From the NCBI RefSeq assembly GCF_001044235.1, contig NZ_JYNL01000014.1, positions 955 through 64,954 of the forward strand: 64,000 bases of DNA, read 5' to 3'. Origin of the DNA: Mycolicibacterium chlorophenolicum (GTDB lineage: Bacteria > Actinomycetota > Actinomycetes > Mycobacteriales > Mycobacteriaceae). The position numbers were made by a program, and so were the translations under genes. The notes beneath the pieces are model-generated. The model had not been told where the DNA came from and ran no database searches. It saw nothing but the letters and a program-made list of their open reading frames with translations. Positions 24,186-32,277 of this stretch are shown piece after piece; position 1 is the stretch's first letter, and every line of letters starts with the position of its first letter.

Positions 24186-25922
24186 TCAGGGGTTCATCTC
24201 GTAGACGCCGTCGTAGCCCGCCACCTCGTGCCACACCCGGTCGAACCGGGCGGAGTCGGTGACCGGCTTGCGGATGGCCGACAGCGCCCACGCCTGCTGG
24301 TCGGCGGTGGAGCTGGGCTTGCCGTGCAGCTCGACCGCGTAGGCGGAGAAGTCGCGGATCATCACGTCGAAGATCTGGTCGGTCAGGTCGGCGTCGAGGC
24401 CCGTCAGTTCGGCCTGCTCGAGGATCAGCTGGCCGTACACCACCAGTGAGAACAGGTGGCCGATCACCAGCACGAAGTCCAGGTCGCTGCGCTGATCCTG
24501 ATCGGGTGCCGCCCTGGCCAGCAGTTCCTTGAAGGCGGTGACCTGCTCGAAGAACCGTCCGACGTTGGGGATGCCGGTGTTGCGCTCGTAGACCGGTGCC
24601 CAGTCCGCGAACCGCACCTTGGAGGCGCCGCCGACGGGGCCCTGATGCCAGAAGAAGACGTCGTCGGCTGCGTCGTCGCGGGTGCCGATCTGCGGGTAGT
24701 CGGCCGGGTTGAACATGTAGTTCGGCATGAACTTCAGGATCTGGGCGACGTTGACGTGCACGGTGCCCTCCAACCGCGGCAGGGCGCCGATCAGCCGGAC
24801 CACCTCGCTGAAGTAGGTGTTCTTCTCGAAACCCTTGGCGGCCAACACATCCCACAGTAGGGTGACCACCTTCTCGCCCTCGGAGGTGACCTTGGACTTG
24901 GTGACCGGGTTGAACAGCAGGTAGCGGCGGTCCTCGAGGCTCGCGCTGCGGAAGTAGTCGATGGCGCGGTCGCTGAACAGTTTCATCGCGATCAGCCGCG
25001 AGTAGGCGTCGACGAAGTTCGCGCGCACGTGCGGGAACACGGTGACCGGGTTGCCGTACAGAATCCGGTTGTTGGCGTGGGTGATGGCCTCGTAGAAGGC
25101 GTGCTCGCACATGCCGATCGAGCCGCTGCACAGGTTGAACTTGCCGACGTTGACGGTGTTCAGCGCCGCCGAGAAGGCCTCCGGCCCGGTGCACAGGATG
25201 TCCTCCTCGTACACCGGGTAGTCGTTGAGCCGGAACGTGCTGACGAACATCTGGCCGTGCACGACGTTGCCGATCAGCTCGTAGTTCTCGTGGCCGCTGT
25301 CGGCGACGAACCACACGTAACCCTCGGCGCCGTCGACGTCGGTGCGCCGCGAGAACACCGACACCATGCCGGCCACGTTGCCGTTGCCGATGTAGTACTT
25401 CTCGCCGGAGGCCCGGAACAGCACGCCCTCGCTGTCGTTCTCCGCGGGGGTGAGTAGCAGGTCGGTGTTGTAGATGTCGGCGCCGTGCTCGCGCTCCGAC
25501 AGCGCGAACGCCATCACGCCGCCGGCCTCGAGCTGGGCGGCCGCCTTCTCCTTGGCCTTGACGTTGTCGCTCTGCCAGATCGGTCCCAGCCCGAGGATGG
25601 TGACCTGCTCGGCATACCAGTAGGAGAGCCCGTAGAAGCCGAGGATCTCGCTGAGCACCGCGTTACGGGAGGTGTCCCAGCGCTTGTCGGCGTCCCCGCC
25701 GGAGAACTCCGACGGCGTCAGGAACGTCGCGAAGAGCCGTTCCTGCTTGACGAAGTCCAGGAAGTCCGACACCCACGCCGCATCGAGGTCGTCGCGCAGC
25801 AGCCGGTCCTTGCCGCGCTGCTCGAACCAGTCGATCAGGGCGCGCAGCTGGCGGCGGGATTCCGCGTCGAGCCGCGGCGGATCGAAGGAGTGCGGGTTGA
25901 GCAGCAGGGGGCGTGCGGTCAT
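24186..25922 (-). CDS. Acyl-CoA dehydrogenase-like flavoprotein
   Basis: Protein of 578 residues from ATG 25922. It is larger than ordinary acyl-CoA dehydrogenases (~390) and is not FadE5, which I know by sequence. The family is indicated by GGVMAFALSEREHGADIYNT (FAD and substrate contact) and by FNLCSGSIGMCEHAFYEAI. RLEGTVHVN may correspond to the YEGT block that holds the catalytic Glu of many members. A C-terminal helical domain follows. Likely role: FAD-dependent alpha,beta-dehydrogenation of an acyl-CoA. It is the last large gene in the direction of the Sdh1 operon, 80 bp after the Cys-rich gene, so electrons from it and from succinate could both enter the quinone pool. Confidence 0.75.
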   Translation of the reverse strand: MTARPLLLNPHSFDPPRLDAESRRQLRALIDWFEQRGKDRLLRDDLDAAWVSDFLDFVKQERLFATFLTPSEFSGGDADKRWDTSRNAVLSEILGFYGLSYWYAEQVTILGLGPIWQSDNVKAKEKAAAQLEAGGVMAFALSEREHGADIYNTDLLLTPAENDSEGVLFRASGEKYYIGNGNVAGMVSVFSRRTDVDGAEGYVWFVADSGHENYELIGNVVHGQMFVSTFRLNDYPVYEEDILCTGPEAFSAALNTVNVGKFNLCSGSIGMCEHAFYEAITHANNRILYGNPVTVFPHVRANFVDAYSRLIAMKLFSDRAIDYFRSASLEDRRYLLFNPVTKSKVTSEGEKVVTLLWDVLAAKGFEKNTYFSEVVRLIGALPRLEGTVHVNVAQILKFMPNYMFNPADYPQIGTRDDAADDVFFWHQGPVGGASKVRFADWAPVYERNTGIPNVGRFFEQVTAFKELLARAAPDQDQRSDLDFVLVIGHLFSLVVYGQLILEQAELTGLDADLTDQIFDVMIRDFSAYAVELHGKPSSTADQQAWALSAIRKPVTDSARFDRVWHEVAGYDGVYEMNP

Positions 25923-26002
25923 GGGTGGCAATCTAGCGCCCCCGGCGAATCCGGCGCGCCAAACAACGAGGAGCGTCGCTTTCCGCGCCCGATTCGCCCC
26001 GG

Positions 26003-26446
26003 TCAGGCGTGAACGTCGCGCAGACCCACGGCGTTACGCAGCCCCGAGCAGTTCACACACCCCACGCAGCCGATGCAGTCGTCGCAGCTCACGCAGCCGA
26101 CGCAGGCCCGGCACCGGCCGCAGTCGATGCAGCCCAGGCAGGCGAGGCAGCCGCGGCACGCGATGCACAGCACGGTCAGCACGCACCCGGCGATCGCGGC
26201 GCTGCCCGCGGTAGCGATGGATCCGGCCACACCGGCGCTGCCTGCCGTCACGATCGAGCGCACCACCGCCGCACTGCCCGCGGTGGCGACGGATCCGGCG
26301 ACGCCGGCACTTCCCGCGGTGGCGATGGATCCCGCGACGGCCGCGCTGTTGACGGTGCCGATCGAGCCGGCCACCGCGGCACTGCCCGACGTCGAGATCG
26401 ACCCGGCGACGGCGACGTTGTCCGCCGCCACCGGCGCGCCGGTCAT
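26003..26446 (-). CDS. Hexapeptide-repeat protein with a Cys-every-third-residue tail
   Basis: A 147-residue product from ATG 26446, with GGGGGAAG 7 bp upstream, only 14 bp after the sdhB stop. Residues ~10-85 are six nearly identical 12-residue repeats (AVAGSIATAGSA and variants), each two hexapeptides x-V/T-A-G-S-I/A, which points to a left-handed beta-helix. Then comes a tail with 15 cysteines; the last 14 occur at a strict period of three, as in CIACRGCLACLGCIDC and CVGCVSCDDCIGCVGC, ending VNCSGLRN. On a three-residue-per-face solenoid the thiols would form stacked rows, suited to metal or redox chemistry. No signal peptide. The plus strand has mirror-image open frames, but spacing and ribosome site favour this strand. 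Function unknown; metal binding is inference. Confidence 0.72.
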   Translation of the reverse strand: MTGAPVAADNVAVAGSISTSGSAAVAGSIGTVNSAAVAGSIATAGSAGVAGSVATAGSAAVVRSIVTAGSAGVAGSIATAGSAAIAGCVLTVLCIACRGCLACLGCIDCGRCRACVGCVSCDDCIGCVGCVNCSGLRNAVGLRDVHA

Positions 26447-26460
26447 GGTGCTACTTCCCC

Positions 26461-27216
26461 CTACTTCCGCCGGAACAGCTTGTTGCCCAGCCACACCACC
26501 GGGTCGTACTTGCGGTCGGCGGCGCGTTCCTTCATCGGGATCAGCGCGTTGTCGGTGATCTTGATGTGCTCGGGGCACACCTCGGTGCAGCACTTGGTGA
26601 TGTTGCAGTAGCCCAGTCCGTTCTCCTCCTGGGCCTGCTCGGCGCGGTGGCCGTGCACATCGAGCGGATGCATGTCCAGCTCGGCCTGCCGCATCAGATA
26701 CCGGGGACCGGAGAACGCGAGCTTGTTCTCCTCGTGGTCACGGTTGACGTGGCAGACGTTCTGGCACAGGAAGCACTCGATGCACTTGCGGAACTCCTGG
26801 CTGCGGTTCACGTCTTCCTGCTGCATCCGGTACTCGCCGGGCTGCAGGTCCTTCGGCGGCGTGAAGGACGGGATCTCCCTGGCCTTCTCGTAGTTGAAGG
26901 ACACGTCGGTCACCAGGTCCCGCATCACCGGGAAGGTGCGCAGCGGGGTGACGGTCACGACCTCGTCCTCCCCGAACGTGGACATGCGCGTCATGCACAA
27001 CAGCCGGGGGCGGCCGTTGATCTCCGCCGAGCAGGAGCCGCACTTGCCGGCCTTGCAGTTCCAGCGCACCGCCAGGTCGCCGGTCTGGGTCTGCTGCAGC
27101 CGGTGGATGATGTCGAGGACGACCTCACCCTCGTTGACCTCGACGGTGTAGTCCTTGAGTTCCCCGCCGGAGGCGTCGCCGCGCCAGACGCGCATCTGAG
27201 CGTTGTAGGCACCCAT
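26461..27216 (-). CDS. sdhB: Succinate dehydrogenase iron-sulfur subunit (Sdh1, Rv0247c-like)
   Basis: Protein of 251 residues that passes electrons from the flavoprotein to menaquinone. Three cluster motifs are complete: [2Fe-2S] in NCKAGKCGSCSAEINGR with a fourth Cys in RLLC (about residues 52-75), [4Fe-4S] in CIECFLCQNVC (near residue 145) and [3Fe-4S] in CNITKCCTEVCPEH (near 205). The ATG lies 3 bp after the sdhA stop. Highest similarity is expected to Rv0247c, the Sdh1 enzyme that in M. smegmatis is used under energy limitation. Confidence 0.92.
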   Translation of the reverse strand: MGAYNAQMRVWRGDASGGELKDYTVEVNEGEVVLDIIHRLQQTQTGDLAVRWNCKAGKCGSCSAEINGRPRLLCMTRMSTFGEDEVVTVTPLRTFPVMRDLVTDVSFNYEKAREIPSFTPPKDLQPGEYRMQQEDVNRSQEFRKCIECFLCQNVCHVNRDHEENKLAFSGPRYLMRQAELDMHPLDVHGHRAEQAQEENGLGYCNITKCCTEVCPEHIKITDNALIPMKERAADRKYDPVVWLGNKLFRRK

Positions 27217-27219
27217 GGG

Positions 27220-29148
27220 TCAGCCCTTCCGTTGCGGATGTTCGAGGAGTTCGTCGTCGGTGTAGTACTTCTCGAGCTCGGAGAGTTCGAACGTCTCCAG
27301 CAGGTCGGACCGCATGGTGGGCTGGCGCTCCTTGGAGACGCTGACGTCGGGAACCACCGGGTCGTCGCCCTCGGACCGGACCACCAGCAGGTGGTTGCGC
27401 CAGCCGGCGTTCATCGACGGGTAGTCGTCGCGGGTGTGGCCGCCGCGGCTCTCGGTGCGGGTCATCGCGGACTTGGCCACCGATTCGCTGACCAGCAGCA
27501 TGTTGCGCAGGTCCATCGCCAGATGCCAGCCGGGGTTGAACTTGCGCTCGCCCTCGACCTTGACCCGCTTGTAGCGGTCCCGGAGTTCCTGCAGTTTATC
27601 CAGGGCCTCCTGCATCTCGTCGGCCTTGCGGATGATGCCCACCAGGTTGTTCATGGTGTCCTGGATGTCCAGCTGCAGCGAGTACGGATTCTCCGGCGCC
27701 GAGCCGTCGCTCGGACCGTCGAACACCGCCAGCGCCATCTCCCGGGCCTTGGCCACGGCGTCCTCGGTGACCGCCGGCCGATCCGACATCGCGCGGACGT
27801 AGTCCGAGGCGCCGAGCCCGGCGCGCCGGCCGAAGACCAGCAGGTCGGACAGCGAGTTGCCGCCCAGCCGGTTGGAGCCGTGCATACCGCCCGCGCACTC
27901 GCCCGCGGCGAACAGGCCGGGCGTCGCGGCGGCGGCGGTGTCCGGGTCGACCTCGATGCCGCCCATCACGTAGTGACAGGTCGGTCCGACCTCCATCTCG
28001 TCGGTGGTGATGTCGACCTCGGCCAGCTCGATGAACTGGTGGTACATCGAGGGCAGCCGGCGCTTGATCTCCTCCGGGGTCATGCGGGAGGCGATGTCGA
28101 GGTACACGCCGCCGTGCGGGGTGCCGCGGCCTTCCTTGACCTCGGTGTTGATCGCCCGGGCCACCTCGTCGCGGGGCAGCAGGTCAGGGGTGCGGCGCGC
28201 GGAGTCGTTGTCCTTGAGCCACTGGTCGGCCTCTTCCTCGGATTCGGCGTACTGACCCTTGAAGACGTCGGGGATGTAATTGAACATGAAGCGCTTGCCC
28301 TCGGAGTTCTTCAGCACTCCGCCGTCGCCGCGCACGCCCTCGGTGACCAGGATCCCCTTCACCGACAGCGGCCAGACCATGCCGGTCGGGTGGAACTGGA
28401 TGAACTCCATGTTGATCAGCGACGACCCGGCGCGCAGCGCCAGCGCGTGCCCGTCGCCGGTGTACTCCCAGGAGTTCGACGACACCTTGTACGACTTGCC
28501 GATGCCTCCGGTGGCCAGCACCACCGCGGGCGCCTCGAACAGCACGAAGTCGCCGGTCTCGCGGTAGTAGCCGAAGGCTCCGGCGACCTTTCCGTTGTCG
28601 AGCAGCAGTTCGGTGATCGCGACCTCGTGGAAGACCCGGATCCGCGCTTCGTAGTCGCCGAGTTCCCGCTTGTCCTCCTGCTGCAGCGACACGATCTTCT
28701 GCTGCAGGGTGCGGATGATCTCCAGGCCGGTGCGGTCACCGACGTGGGCCAGTCGCGGGTAGGTGTGCCCGCCGAAGTTGCGCTGGCTGATCTTGCCGTC
28801 CTTGGTGCGGTCGAACAGCGCGCCGTAGGTCTCGAGCTCCCACACCCGGTCCGGGGCTTCCTGGGCGTGCAGTTCGGCCATCCGCCAGTTGTTCAGGAAC
28901 TTCCCGCCGCGCATGGTGTCACCGAAGTGCACCTGCCAGGAGTCCTTGGTGTTGACGTTGCGCATGGCCGCGGCGCAGCCGCCTTCGGCCATCACGGTAT
29001 GGGCTTTGCCGAACAGCGATTTCGTCACCACCGCGACGCGCAGGCCCCGTTCCCGGGCCTCGATCACCGCGCGCAGTCCCGCCCCGCCGGCGCCGATCAC
29101 GACGACGTCGTATTCGTGCCGTTCGATTTCTGCTTCGTCCGAAGCCAT
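27220..29148 (-). CDS. sdhA: Succinate dehydrogenase flavoprotein subunit (Sdh1, Rv0248c-like)
   Basis: Protein of 642 residues that oxidises succinate at a covalent FAD. The Rossmann motif VVVIGAGGAGLRAVIEA is near residue 13. The covalent-FAD His is expected in the AHTVMAEGGCAAA segment. Active-site blocks include HPTGMVWP, TEGVRGDGGVL, GPTCHYVMGGIEVD and GSNRLGGNSLSDLLVFGRRA. The C-terminal helical domain is complete. ATG 29148 is chosen over a TTG one codon upstream. Spacing to sdhB is 3 bp and to the membrane subunit about 50 bp. Confidence 0.93.
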   Translation of the reverse strand: MASDEAEIERHEYDVVVIGAGGAGLRAVIEARERGLRVAVVTKSLFGKAHTVMAEGGCAAAMRNVNTKDSWQVHFGDTMRGGKFLNNWRMAELHAQEAPDRVWELETYGALFDRTKDGKISQRNFGGHTYPRLAHVGDRTGLEIIRTLQQKIVSLQQEDKRELGDYEARIRVFHEVAITELLLDNGKVAGAFGYYRETGDFVLFEAPAVVLATGGIGKSYKVSSNSWEYTGDGHALALRAGSSLINMEFIQFHPTGMVWPLSVKGILVTEGVRGDGGVLKNSEGKRFMFNYIPDVFKGQYAESEEEADQWLKDNDSARRTPDLLPRDEVARAINTEVKEGRGTPHGGVYLDIASRMTPEEIKRRLPSMYHQFIELAEVDITTDEMEVGPTCHYVMGGIEVDPDTAAAATPGLFAAGECAGGMHGSNRLGGNSLSDLLVFGRRAGLGASDYVRAMSDRPAVTEDAVAKAREMALAVFDGPSDGSAPENPYSLQLDIQDTMNNLVGIIRKADEMQEALDKLQELRDRYKRVKVEGERKFNPGWHLAMDLRNMLLVSESVAKSAMTRTESRGGHTRDDYPSMNAGWRNHLLVVRSEGDDPVVPDVSVSKERQPTMRSDLLETFELSELEKYYTDDELLEHPQRKG

Positions 29149-29197
29149 CAACCCTCACTCGTCCTTGATCAATGAAAAACTCTGTGCGCCTTGTGTT

Positions 29198-30034
29198 TCA
29201 GCCGATGAACCGCAGATCGGAGATGGTGCCGCCGGCTACCAGCATGACGTAGAAGTCGGTCAGCATGAGCGTGCCCAGCGTGACCCAGGCGTAGAGCTTG
29301 TGCCGGGTGTTGAGCTTGCTGATCTGCGTCCACATCCAATACCGGACCGGGTGTTTGGAGAAGTGCTTGAGCCGGCCGCCCGCGACGTGCCGGCAGGAGT
29401 GGCACGAGATCGTGTACACCCAGAGCATCACCACGTTGATCACGAGGATGACGTTGCCCAGCCCGAAGCCGAAGCCGCCCGGACCGTCTTCGGAGTGGAA
29501 GGCCTTGATCGCGTCCCAGGTGTTGATGAGCGAGATGAGCGCCGCGATATAGAAGAAGTAGCGGTGCAGGTTCTGCAGGATCAGCGGAAAACGGGTCTCT
29601 CCGGTGTATTTCGCGTGCGGCTCGGCCACGGCGCAGGCCGTCGGCGACTGCCACACCGAGCGGTAGTAGGCACCTCGGTAGTAGTAGCAGGTGATTCGAA
29701 ACAGCAGGAGGAACGGCAGCGACAGCAGCGCGTAGGGCAGCAGCGACAACGGCCCCGACGTGGGCAGGATCTGCGGCCAGAACTCGCTGGCCTCGCCGCA
29801 GGCCTTACTCAGGCAGGGTGAGTAGAACGGCGTGAGGTAGTGGTACTTCTCGACGAAGAAGTCGTCGCGCATGAACGCCCGCACCGTGGCGTAGATGATG
29901 AACGCGGCGAAACCCAGATCCGTGACGATGGGCGACTTGAGCCAGTTGTCGGTGCGCAGCGTGCGCTGGGCGATCTGGGCTCGGCCCGGGGAGAAGACGC
30001 CGGTCGCCTTGCGGTCGGCGGTGGGTGCGCTCAC
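29198..30034 (-). CDS. sdhC: Succinate dehydrogenase membrane subunit (Sdh1, Rv0249c-like)
   Basis: Membrane anchor of 278 residues with about five helices, single-subunit type, as in Rv0249c. GTG 30034 is chosen: AGAGGGAA lies 5 bp upstream and the length then agrees with the family. Segments include IVTDLGFAAFIIYATVRAFM, LSLLPYALLSLPFLLLFRIT, NLHRYFFYIAALISLINTWD and VILVINVVMLWVYTISCHSC. His residues in NLHRYF and in CHSCRHVAGG are candidate haem ligands, and ACGEASEF plus CHSC give several cysteines. First gene of the sdh operon. Confidence 0.88.
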   Translation of the reverse strand: MSAPTADRKATGVFSPGRAQIAQRTLRTDNWLKSPIVTDLGFAAFIIYATVRAFMRDDFFVEKYHYLTPFYSPCLSKACGEASEFWPQILPTSGPLSLLPYALLSLPFLLLFRITCYYYRGAYYRSVWQSPTACAVAEPHAKYTGETRFPLILQNLHRYFFYIAALISLINTWDAIKAFHSEDGPGGFGFGLGNVILVINVVMLWVYTISCHSCRHVAGGRLKHFSKHPVRYWMWTQISKLNTRHKLYAWVTLGTLMLTDFYVMLVAGGTISDLRFIG

Positions 30035-30125
30035 GTTTCCCTCTCGATGAATGTTTCTTGACGAACTCGACTCGCGCACTCGACTGTCGCACGAGCCCGA
30101 TGTGCCCGACCGGGCACTCCCTGGC

Positions 30126-30425
30126 TCAGTGCGTTCCGCCCAGCCCCTCGTCGTCGACGCCGCGCCAGAAATCGGTGTCGTACTGGGTATCCGGAATCGG
30201 GATGCGTTCGCCGACATGGTGATGCCGGGACAGACCGCGCGCGAGTTCCAGTTCCTCGGCGTCGATGTCGAGTCGATCGATATCGTTGAGGATGCGTTCG
30301 GCATCATTGACGATGCGACGGGTAGCCGGGCTGTCCCCGTATCGCGACGCCAGTGATGTCACGCAACGCCGAAGGCTTCCGATCAGATCGTGAAGCTCGG
30401 CGAGCTCGGTGGTGCTGCTGGACAA
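30126..30425 (-). CDS. Conserved small protein (Rv0250c-like)
   Basis: Protein of 99 residues that starts MSSSTTELAELHDLIGSLRR and ends in a conserved GERIPIPDTQYDTDFWRGVD block. The first 70 residues look like a helical pair. It stands where Rv0250c (97 residues) stands upstream of Sdh1 in M. tuberculosis; the conserved neighbourhood suggests a link to Sdh1, but the function is unknown. 91 bp separate it from the sdhC start, so co-transcription is possible. Confidence 0.8.
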   Translation of the reverse strand: MSSSTTELAELHDLIGSLRRCVTSLASRYGDSPATRRIVNDAERILNDIDRLDIDAEELELARGLSRHHHVGERIPIPDTQYDTDFWRGVDDEGLGGTH

Positions 30426-30484
30426 GTGACCTCCTTGGGCTGAAGGGTGTCATGGATCACAGTACGCATTTGATGCTAGCCACA

Positions 30485-30503
30485 TCACCCACCTGATGGG
30501 TGA
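30485..30503. promoter_or_regulatory. Candidate operator, inverted repeat TCACCCA/TGGGTGA
   Basis: TCACCCA (30485-30491) and TGGGTGA (30497-30503) form a perfect 7-bp inverted repeat with a 5-bp centre. It lies between the Rv0250c-like gene and the divergent ICL/PEP-mutase-family gene, 31 bp before the latter's ATG, where a repressor would block transcription. The regulator is unknown. Confidence 0.45.
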
Positions 30504-30534
30504 GACAGATCACTTTGATGACACGGAGGTAAGA

Positions 30535-31293
30535 ATGACCGACGACGTTCTGAGGGGCCGCGCCGAGACGTTGCTGGCGCTGCACCGGCCCGGGGACCCG
30601 GTCATCCTGCCGACGGCGTGGGACGCGTGGTCGGCCCGGCTGGCCGCCGGCGCCGGCTTCGCGGCGCTGACCGTGGGCAGCCATCCGGTGGCGGACTCGG
30701 TCGGCAAGCCCGACAACGAGGGCATGACGTTCGACGATCTGATCACCCGCGTCGCCCAGATCACCGCCGCCACCGATCTGCCGGTGTCGGTCGACATCGA
30801 GTCCGGATACGGCGAAGCACCGTCACGGCTCATCGAGGGCCTGCTGTCGGTCGGGGCGGTCGGCCTGAACATCGAGGACACCGTGCACAGCGAGGGCGGC
30901 CGGCTGCGGTCGGCCGACGAGCATGCCGATCTCGTGGGTGCGCTGCGGGCGGCGGCCGACGCGTCCGGGGTGCACGTGGTGATCAACGCGCGCACCGATC
31001 TGTTCCTGAGGCAGGACGGCGACGAGTCCGACCGGGTCGACCGGGCGATCGCCCGGCTGACGCAGGCGGCCGACGCAGGCGCCGACGTGCTCTACCCGGT
31101 CGGGTTGCACGGCCCGGAGACGTTGCAGCGCTTGACATCCGAGCTGCCGCTGCCGGTCAACGCGATCGCGGCGCCGGACAAGGCCGACCCGGCGTCCTAC
31201 GGTCCGCTCGGGGTGGCCCGGATCAGCTTCGGACCCTTCTGGCAGGCCGCGCTCGCGGAGCGTTCGAAGGAGATCCTGGCCCGCTGGCGCTGA
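30535..31293 (+). CDS. Isocitrate lyase/PEP mutase superfamily protein
   Basis: Protein of 252 residues. ATG 30535 has an ideal GGAGG 5 bp upstream; an ATG at 30496 would lie inside the operator and is not used. Superfamily marks are AWDAWSARLAAGAGFAALTV, VSVDIESGYGEAPSRLIEGL with the Mg-binding acidic residues, GAVGLNIEDTVHSEGG and INARTDLF. It lacks the KKCGH signature of true isocitrate lyases, so it is more like the oxaloacetate hydrolase, 2-methylisocitrate lyase or Rv1998c-type members. Reaction: probably C-C or C-P cleavage of a 2-oxo or hydroxy acid; not determinable here. Confidence 0.8.
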   Translation: MTDDVLRGRAETLLALHRPGDPVILPTAWDAWSARLAAGAGFAALTVGSHPVADSVGKPDNEGMTFDDLITRVAQITAATDLPVSVDIESGYGEAPSRLIEGLLSVGAVGLNIEDTVHSEGGRLRSADEHADLVGALRAAADASGVHVVINARTDLFLRQDGDESDRVDRAIARLTQAADAGADVLYPVGLHGPETLQRLTSELPLPVNAIAAPDKADPASYGPLGVARISFGPFWQAALAERSKEILARWR

Positions 31294-31314
31294 GTCGTAC
31301 CGGGCGTCAGTCCG

Positions 31315-31764
31315 TCAGTCGGTGTCGACGACGAGGACCTCGGTGTGTGCCCGGCGCTTGACGATCTTCGGCACCGACCCGACGAGTCGGCCCACCACCG
31401 ACCGCATGCCGACGCTGCCGACCACCAGCAGGTCGGCACCCACCTCGTCGGCCAGGTCGACCAGCGCGTCGGCGGGCACGCCCTTGACGGCGCGCTGTTC
31501 GACGTTGTGTGCGCCGGCCTTCCTGGCGCGGTCGGCGGCGTCGTTCAGCAGGCCGTACACGGGCGCGTCGCCCTGGATGCGGTACTCGTCGCCGCGCGGC
31601 TGATCGGGTTCCGGTGCGCCGCCGTCATGACGCGCCGGTGTGTACGCCGACGCGATGATCAGGCGGGCGTCGGACTCGGCGGCCAGCGCGGCGGCCTTGT
31701 CGACCGCCCGCAGCGAGGTCTCCGAGCCGTCGGTGCCGACGACGATGGTCGAGTACTTCGTCAT
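31315..31764 (-). CDS. Universal stress protein, Rv1636-like cAMP-binding type
   Basis: Protein of 149 residues with a single Usp domain: STIVVGTDGSETSLRAVDKA at the start and the nucleotide-binding motif GSVGMRSVVGRLVGSVPKIV (G-x2-G-x9-G-S) near the end. The sequence resembles Rv1636, which binds cAMP as well as ATP and is thought to buffer cAMP. Convergent with the ICL-family gene and 78 bp after the Asp23-like gene on the same strand. A long palindrome (31794-31817) lies just upstream of the start. Confidence 0.85.
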   Translation of the reverse strand: MTKYSTIVVGTDGSETSLRAVDKAAALAAESDARLIIASAYTPARHDGGAPEPDQPRGDEYRIQGDAPVYGLLNDAADRARKAGAHNVEQRAVKGVPADALVDLADEVGADLLVVGSVGMRSVVGRLVGSVPKIVKRRAHTEVLVVDTD

Positions 31765-31793
31765 GGATGCGCCCCTCCCGTGATTCGATTGCG

Positions 31794-31817
31794 GTGAGTG
31801 TACAACTGTTCACTCAC
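31794..31817. promoter_or_regulatory. 24-bp near-perfect palindrome upstream of the usp gene
   Basis: Outer arms GTGAGTG (31794-31800) and CACTCAC (31811-31817) match exactly, and inner triplets ACA and TGT also match; 20 of 24 bases are symmetric. The site ends 30 bp before the ATG of the universal stress gene. The shape fits a dimeric TetR- or GntR-type operator. The GTGA/TCAC core also recalls CRP sites, which would suit a cAMP-binding product, but the spacing is wrong for a standard CRP box. Confidence 0.55.
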
Positions 31818-31842
31818 GGGGCCCAGAGGGCGCCGATCGACA

Positions 31843-32277
31843 TCAGCGGTGCACGTCGGTCACGACGATGTCGATGTCGACGCCCTCGACGCCGATCACC
31901 TCGTTGATCACGGCGGCAGCCAGCGTGCGCGCCTGTGCCGCGGTCGCGGCGAGATCGGCGCCGTACCGGCCGCTGACCTCGATGCGCACGGCGCGCAGCG
32001 TCTTCTCGTCCAGGGCGACGGCGACGTCGACCAGCGTCAGGTCCGGCAGCGAGCGCAGCGCGCGGGCCAGGCCGGCCCGCAACACCAGGTCACTGACCGC
32101 GATCCGGCCCGCAGCGTCGCCCGGGCGTGGGTCGACCACGTCGAGGGGCCAGCCGCCGCGGGGGGTGGCCCGCACGGCGTCGATCACGCGGGCTTCGATG
32201 GCCACCCAGCCGCGTTCGGGCATCGCGCGCAGGTCCCGGGACGCCCGGGCCAGCACGTCGTAGTCGCCTATCGCCAT
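31843..32277 (-). CDS. Asp23/Gls24-like envelope stress protein, variant with N-terminal extension
   Basis: Protein of 144 residues. The second half (SDLVLRAGLARALRSLPDLT, then VRIEVSGRYGADLAATAAQA and AAVINEVIGVEGVDIDIVVT) has the strand-helix pattern of Asp23/Gls24 proteins, which bind the inner face of the membrane through partner proteins. Its ATG overlaps the sigma factor stop by 10 bp, so it is co-translated with the sigma factor. That coupling suggests it could modulate the sigma factor, as an alternative to a structural role. Confidence 0.65.
   Translation of the reverse strand: MAIGDYDVLARASRDLRAMPERGWVAIEARVIDAVRATPRGGWPLDVVDPRPGDAAGRIAVSDLVLRAGLARALRSLPDLTLVDVAVALDEKTLRAVRIEVSGRYGADLAATAAQARTLAAAVINEVIGVEGVDIDIVVTDVHR

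Noticed and set aside
24186..25922. Identification of the acyl-CoA dehydrogenase as FadE5 (Rv0244c), expected here by synteny
   Set aside because: The N-terminus and motifs differ from FadE5 as I know it; only general family membership can be supported.
26073..26558. Plus-strand repeat-containing open frame opposite the Cys-rich gene
   Set aside because: Its repeats are the mirror of the minus-strand repeats. The minus strand has the ribosome site, operon spacing after sdhB and the regular Cys pattern.
26566..29175. Very long plus-strand open frame (869 codons) over the sdh genes
   Set aside because: It is antisense to sdhB and sdhA, which have complete cofactor motifs; the product is low complexity, typical of GC-rich shadow frames.
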